In this document: piece by piece, positions 63,618 through 64,000 of the stretch | Layout of the letters: each line of letters opens with the position of its first letter | Numbering within the stretch: the stretch's first letter is position 1 | Assembly: GCF_949628215.1 (NCBI RefSeq) | Contig: NC_134279.1 | Location: 11,204,041-11,268,040, forward strand | Reading direction: 5' to 3' | DNA length: 64,000 nt | Source: Phalacrocorax aristotelis | Taxonomy: Eukaryota; Chordata; Aves; Suliformes; Phalacrocoracidae | Notes under the pieces: model-generated | Told to the model about the DNA's origin: nothing | Seen by the model: only the letters and a program-made list of their open reading frames with translations | Databases searched by the model: none | Position numbers and translations under genes: made by a program

Positions 63618-63738
63618 GGGTTTGTGCAAGGGTTTTTTGTTTTGGGTTTTTTTTTTTGTTGGGGGTGTGTGTATGTTGGGGTTTTGTTGTTGTTTGGGGT
63701 TATTTTGTTGGGTTTTTTGTTTGTTTGTTTTTTTTTTA
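63618..63738 (+). repeat. G/T-only low-complexity segment with seven G-tracts
   Basis: The plus strand is almost entirely G and T for about 110 bases. Seven G-tracts of 3-5 bases sit at 63618, 63630, 63644, 63661, 63678, 63696 and 63710, separated by T-rich spacers of 9-14 bases, and the segment ends in (GTTT)n and T9. The long spacers make a stable G-quadruplex only a possibility. The phenylalanine- and glycine-rich frames through it are artefacts of composition. Confidence 0.85.
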
Positions 63739-63739
63739 T

Positions 63740-64000
63740 TAGGAGGGACAATCTCTTATTCTGGTTTTGTACAGTACCTAACACAGAGCTAGGGAATTAG
63801 TTGAGGCCTATAGACACTAAGGCCTTCTTTTTTCTGCTTCCACTTTCTCCCATAGGCTATTTTCTATTAGTTTAGCTCAAGTTTTGAGGAAAAGTTCTTT
63901 GACATAAAGAGGTTGCACTACTTTGTGGTTTGAGCTCAGTGTTTATACCTGTGAATGCAGTATTAGTAACAACAGAAATTTCACCGAAGCATTTTCTACT
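63740..64000. other. Non-coding end of window
   Basis: Unremarkable AT-rich sequence to the window edge. Nothing recognised. Confidence 0.6.

Noticed and set aside
63451-63800. Overlapping 80-113-codon frames rich in F, G and K/N/P/T
   Set aside because: They are translations of the G/T-only low-complexity segment on either strand.
1-64000. CRISPR array, operon-like gene cluster, tRNA or rRNA gene
   Set aside because: No regularly spaced direct repeats with unique spacers, no closely packed same-strand genes and no recognisable RNA gene were seen. The repeat content indicates a vertebrate nuclear genome.

Overview
The window looks like about 64 kb of gene-poor, AT-rich nuclear DNA from a bird. 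The evidence is the repeat content. There are four copies of the CR1 non-LTR retrotransposon, each ending in the degenerate short terminal repeats typical of avian CR1 (TTCTATGAT or TTCTATTCTA type) rather than a poly-A tail. There are also two solo LTRs of an ERVL-like retrovirus family that I recognise from bird genomes (TGT-start, a TATA box in one copy, a 5-bp target duplication in the other). No Alu, L1, tRNA-SINE or bacterial gene structure is visible. The lineage within birds cannot be fixed from this sequence.

Layout: 1-4.5 kb is AT-rich non-coding DNA with a strong polypyrimidine tract. At 4.55-5.2 kb there is a GC- and CpG-rich island of unknown origin. 5.2-12.87 kb is non-coding, with a possible old LTR-like promoter block near 7.4-7.9 kb. 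12.87-14.14 kb holds a minus-strand CR1 with recognisable reverse transcriptase. A short plus-strand CR1 lies at 16.15-16.45 kb, a possible retroviral LTR at about 20.1-20.5 kb, a plus-strand CR1 at 24.23-24.82 kb and a CR1 tail at 27.60-27.74 kb. The two ERVL-like LTRs are at 29.17-29.74 kb (+) and 36.76-37.35 kb (-). The right-hand 26 kb is mostly featureless.

No complete protein-coding gene is recognised. Three places resemble exons of an unidentified gene or lncRNA: a minus-strand segment at 38,081-38,205, a plus-strand pair at 50,057-50,251 and 50,531 onward with matching splice phase, and a plus-strand segment at 58,724-58,949. Each has a plausible acceptor and an open frame, but no protein family could be assigned. 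A 159-codon minus-strand ORF at 30,742-31,221 is the longest in the window and is also unrecognised. The window could be an intergenic desert or the interior of very long introns.

No RNA gene, CRISPR array, operon or novel multi-gene system is visible. The interesting material is the transposon history and the few exon-like islands, which are stated here as candidates only.
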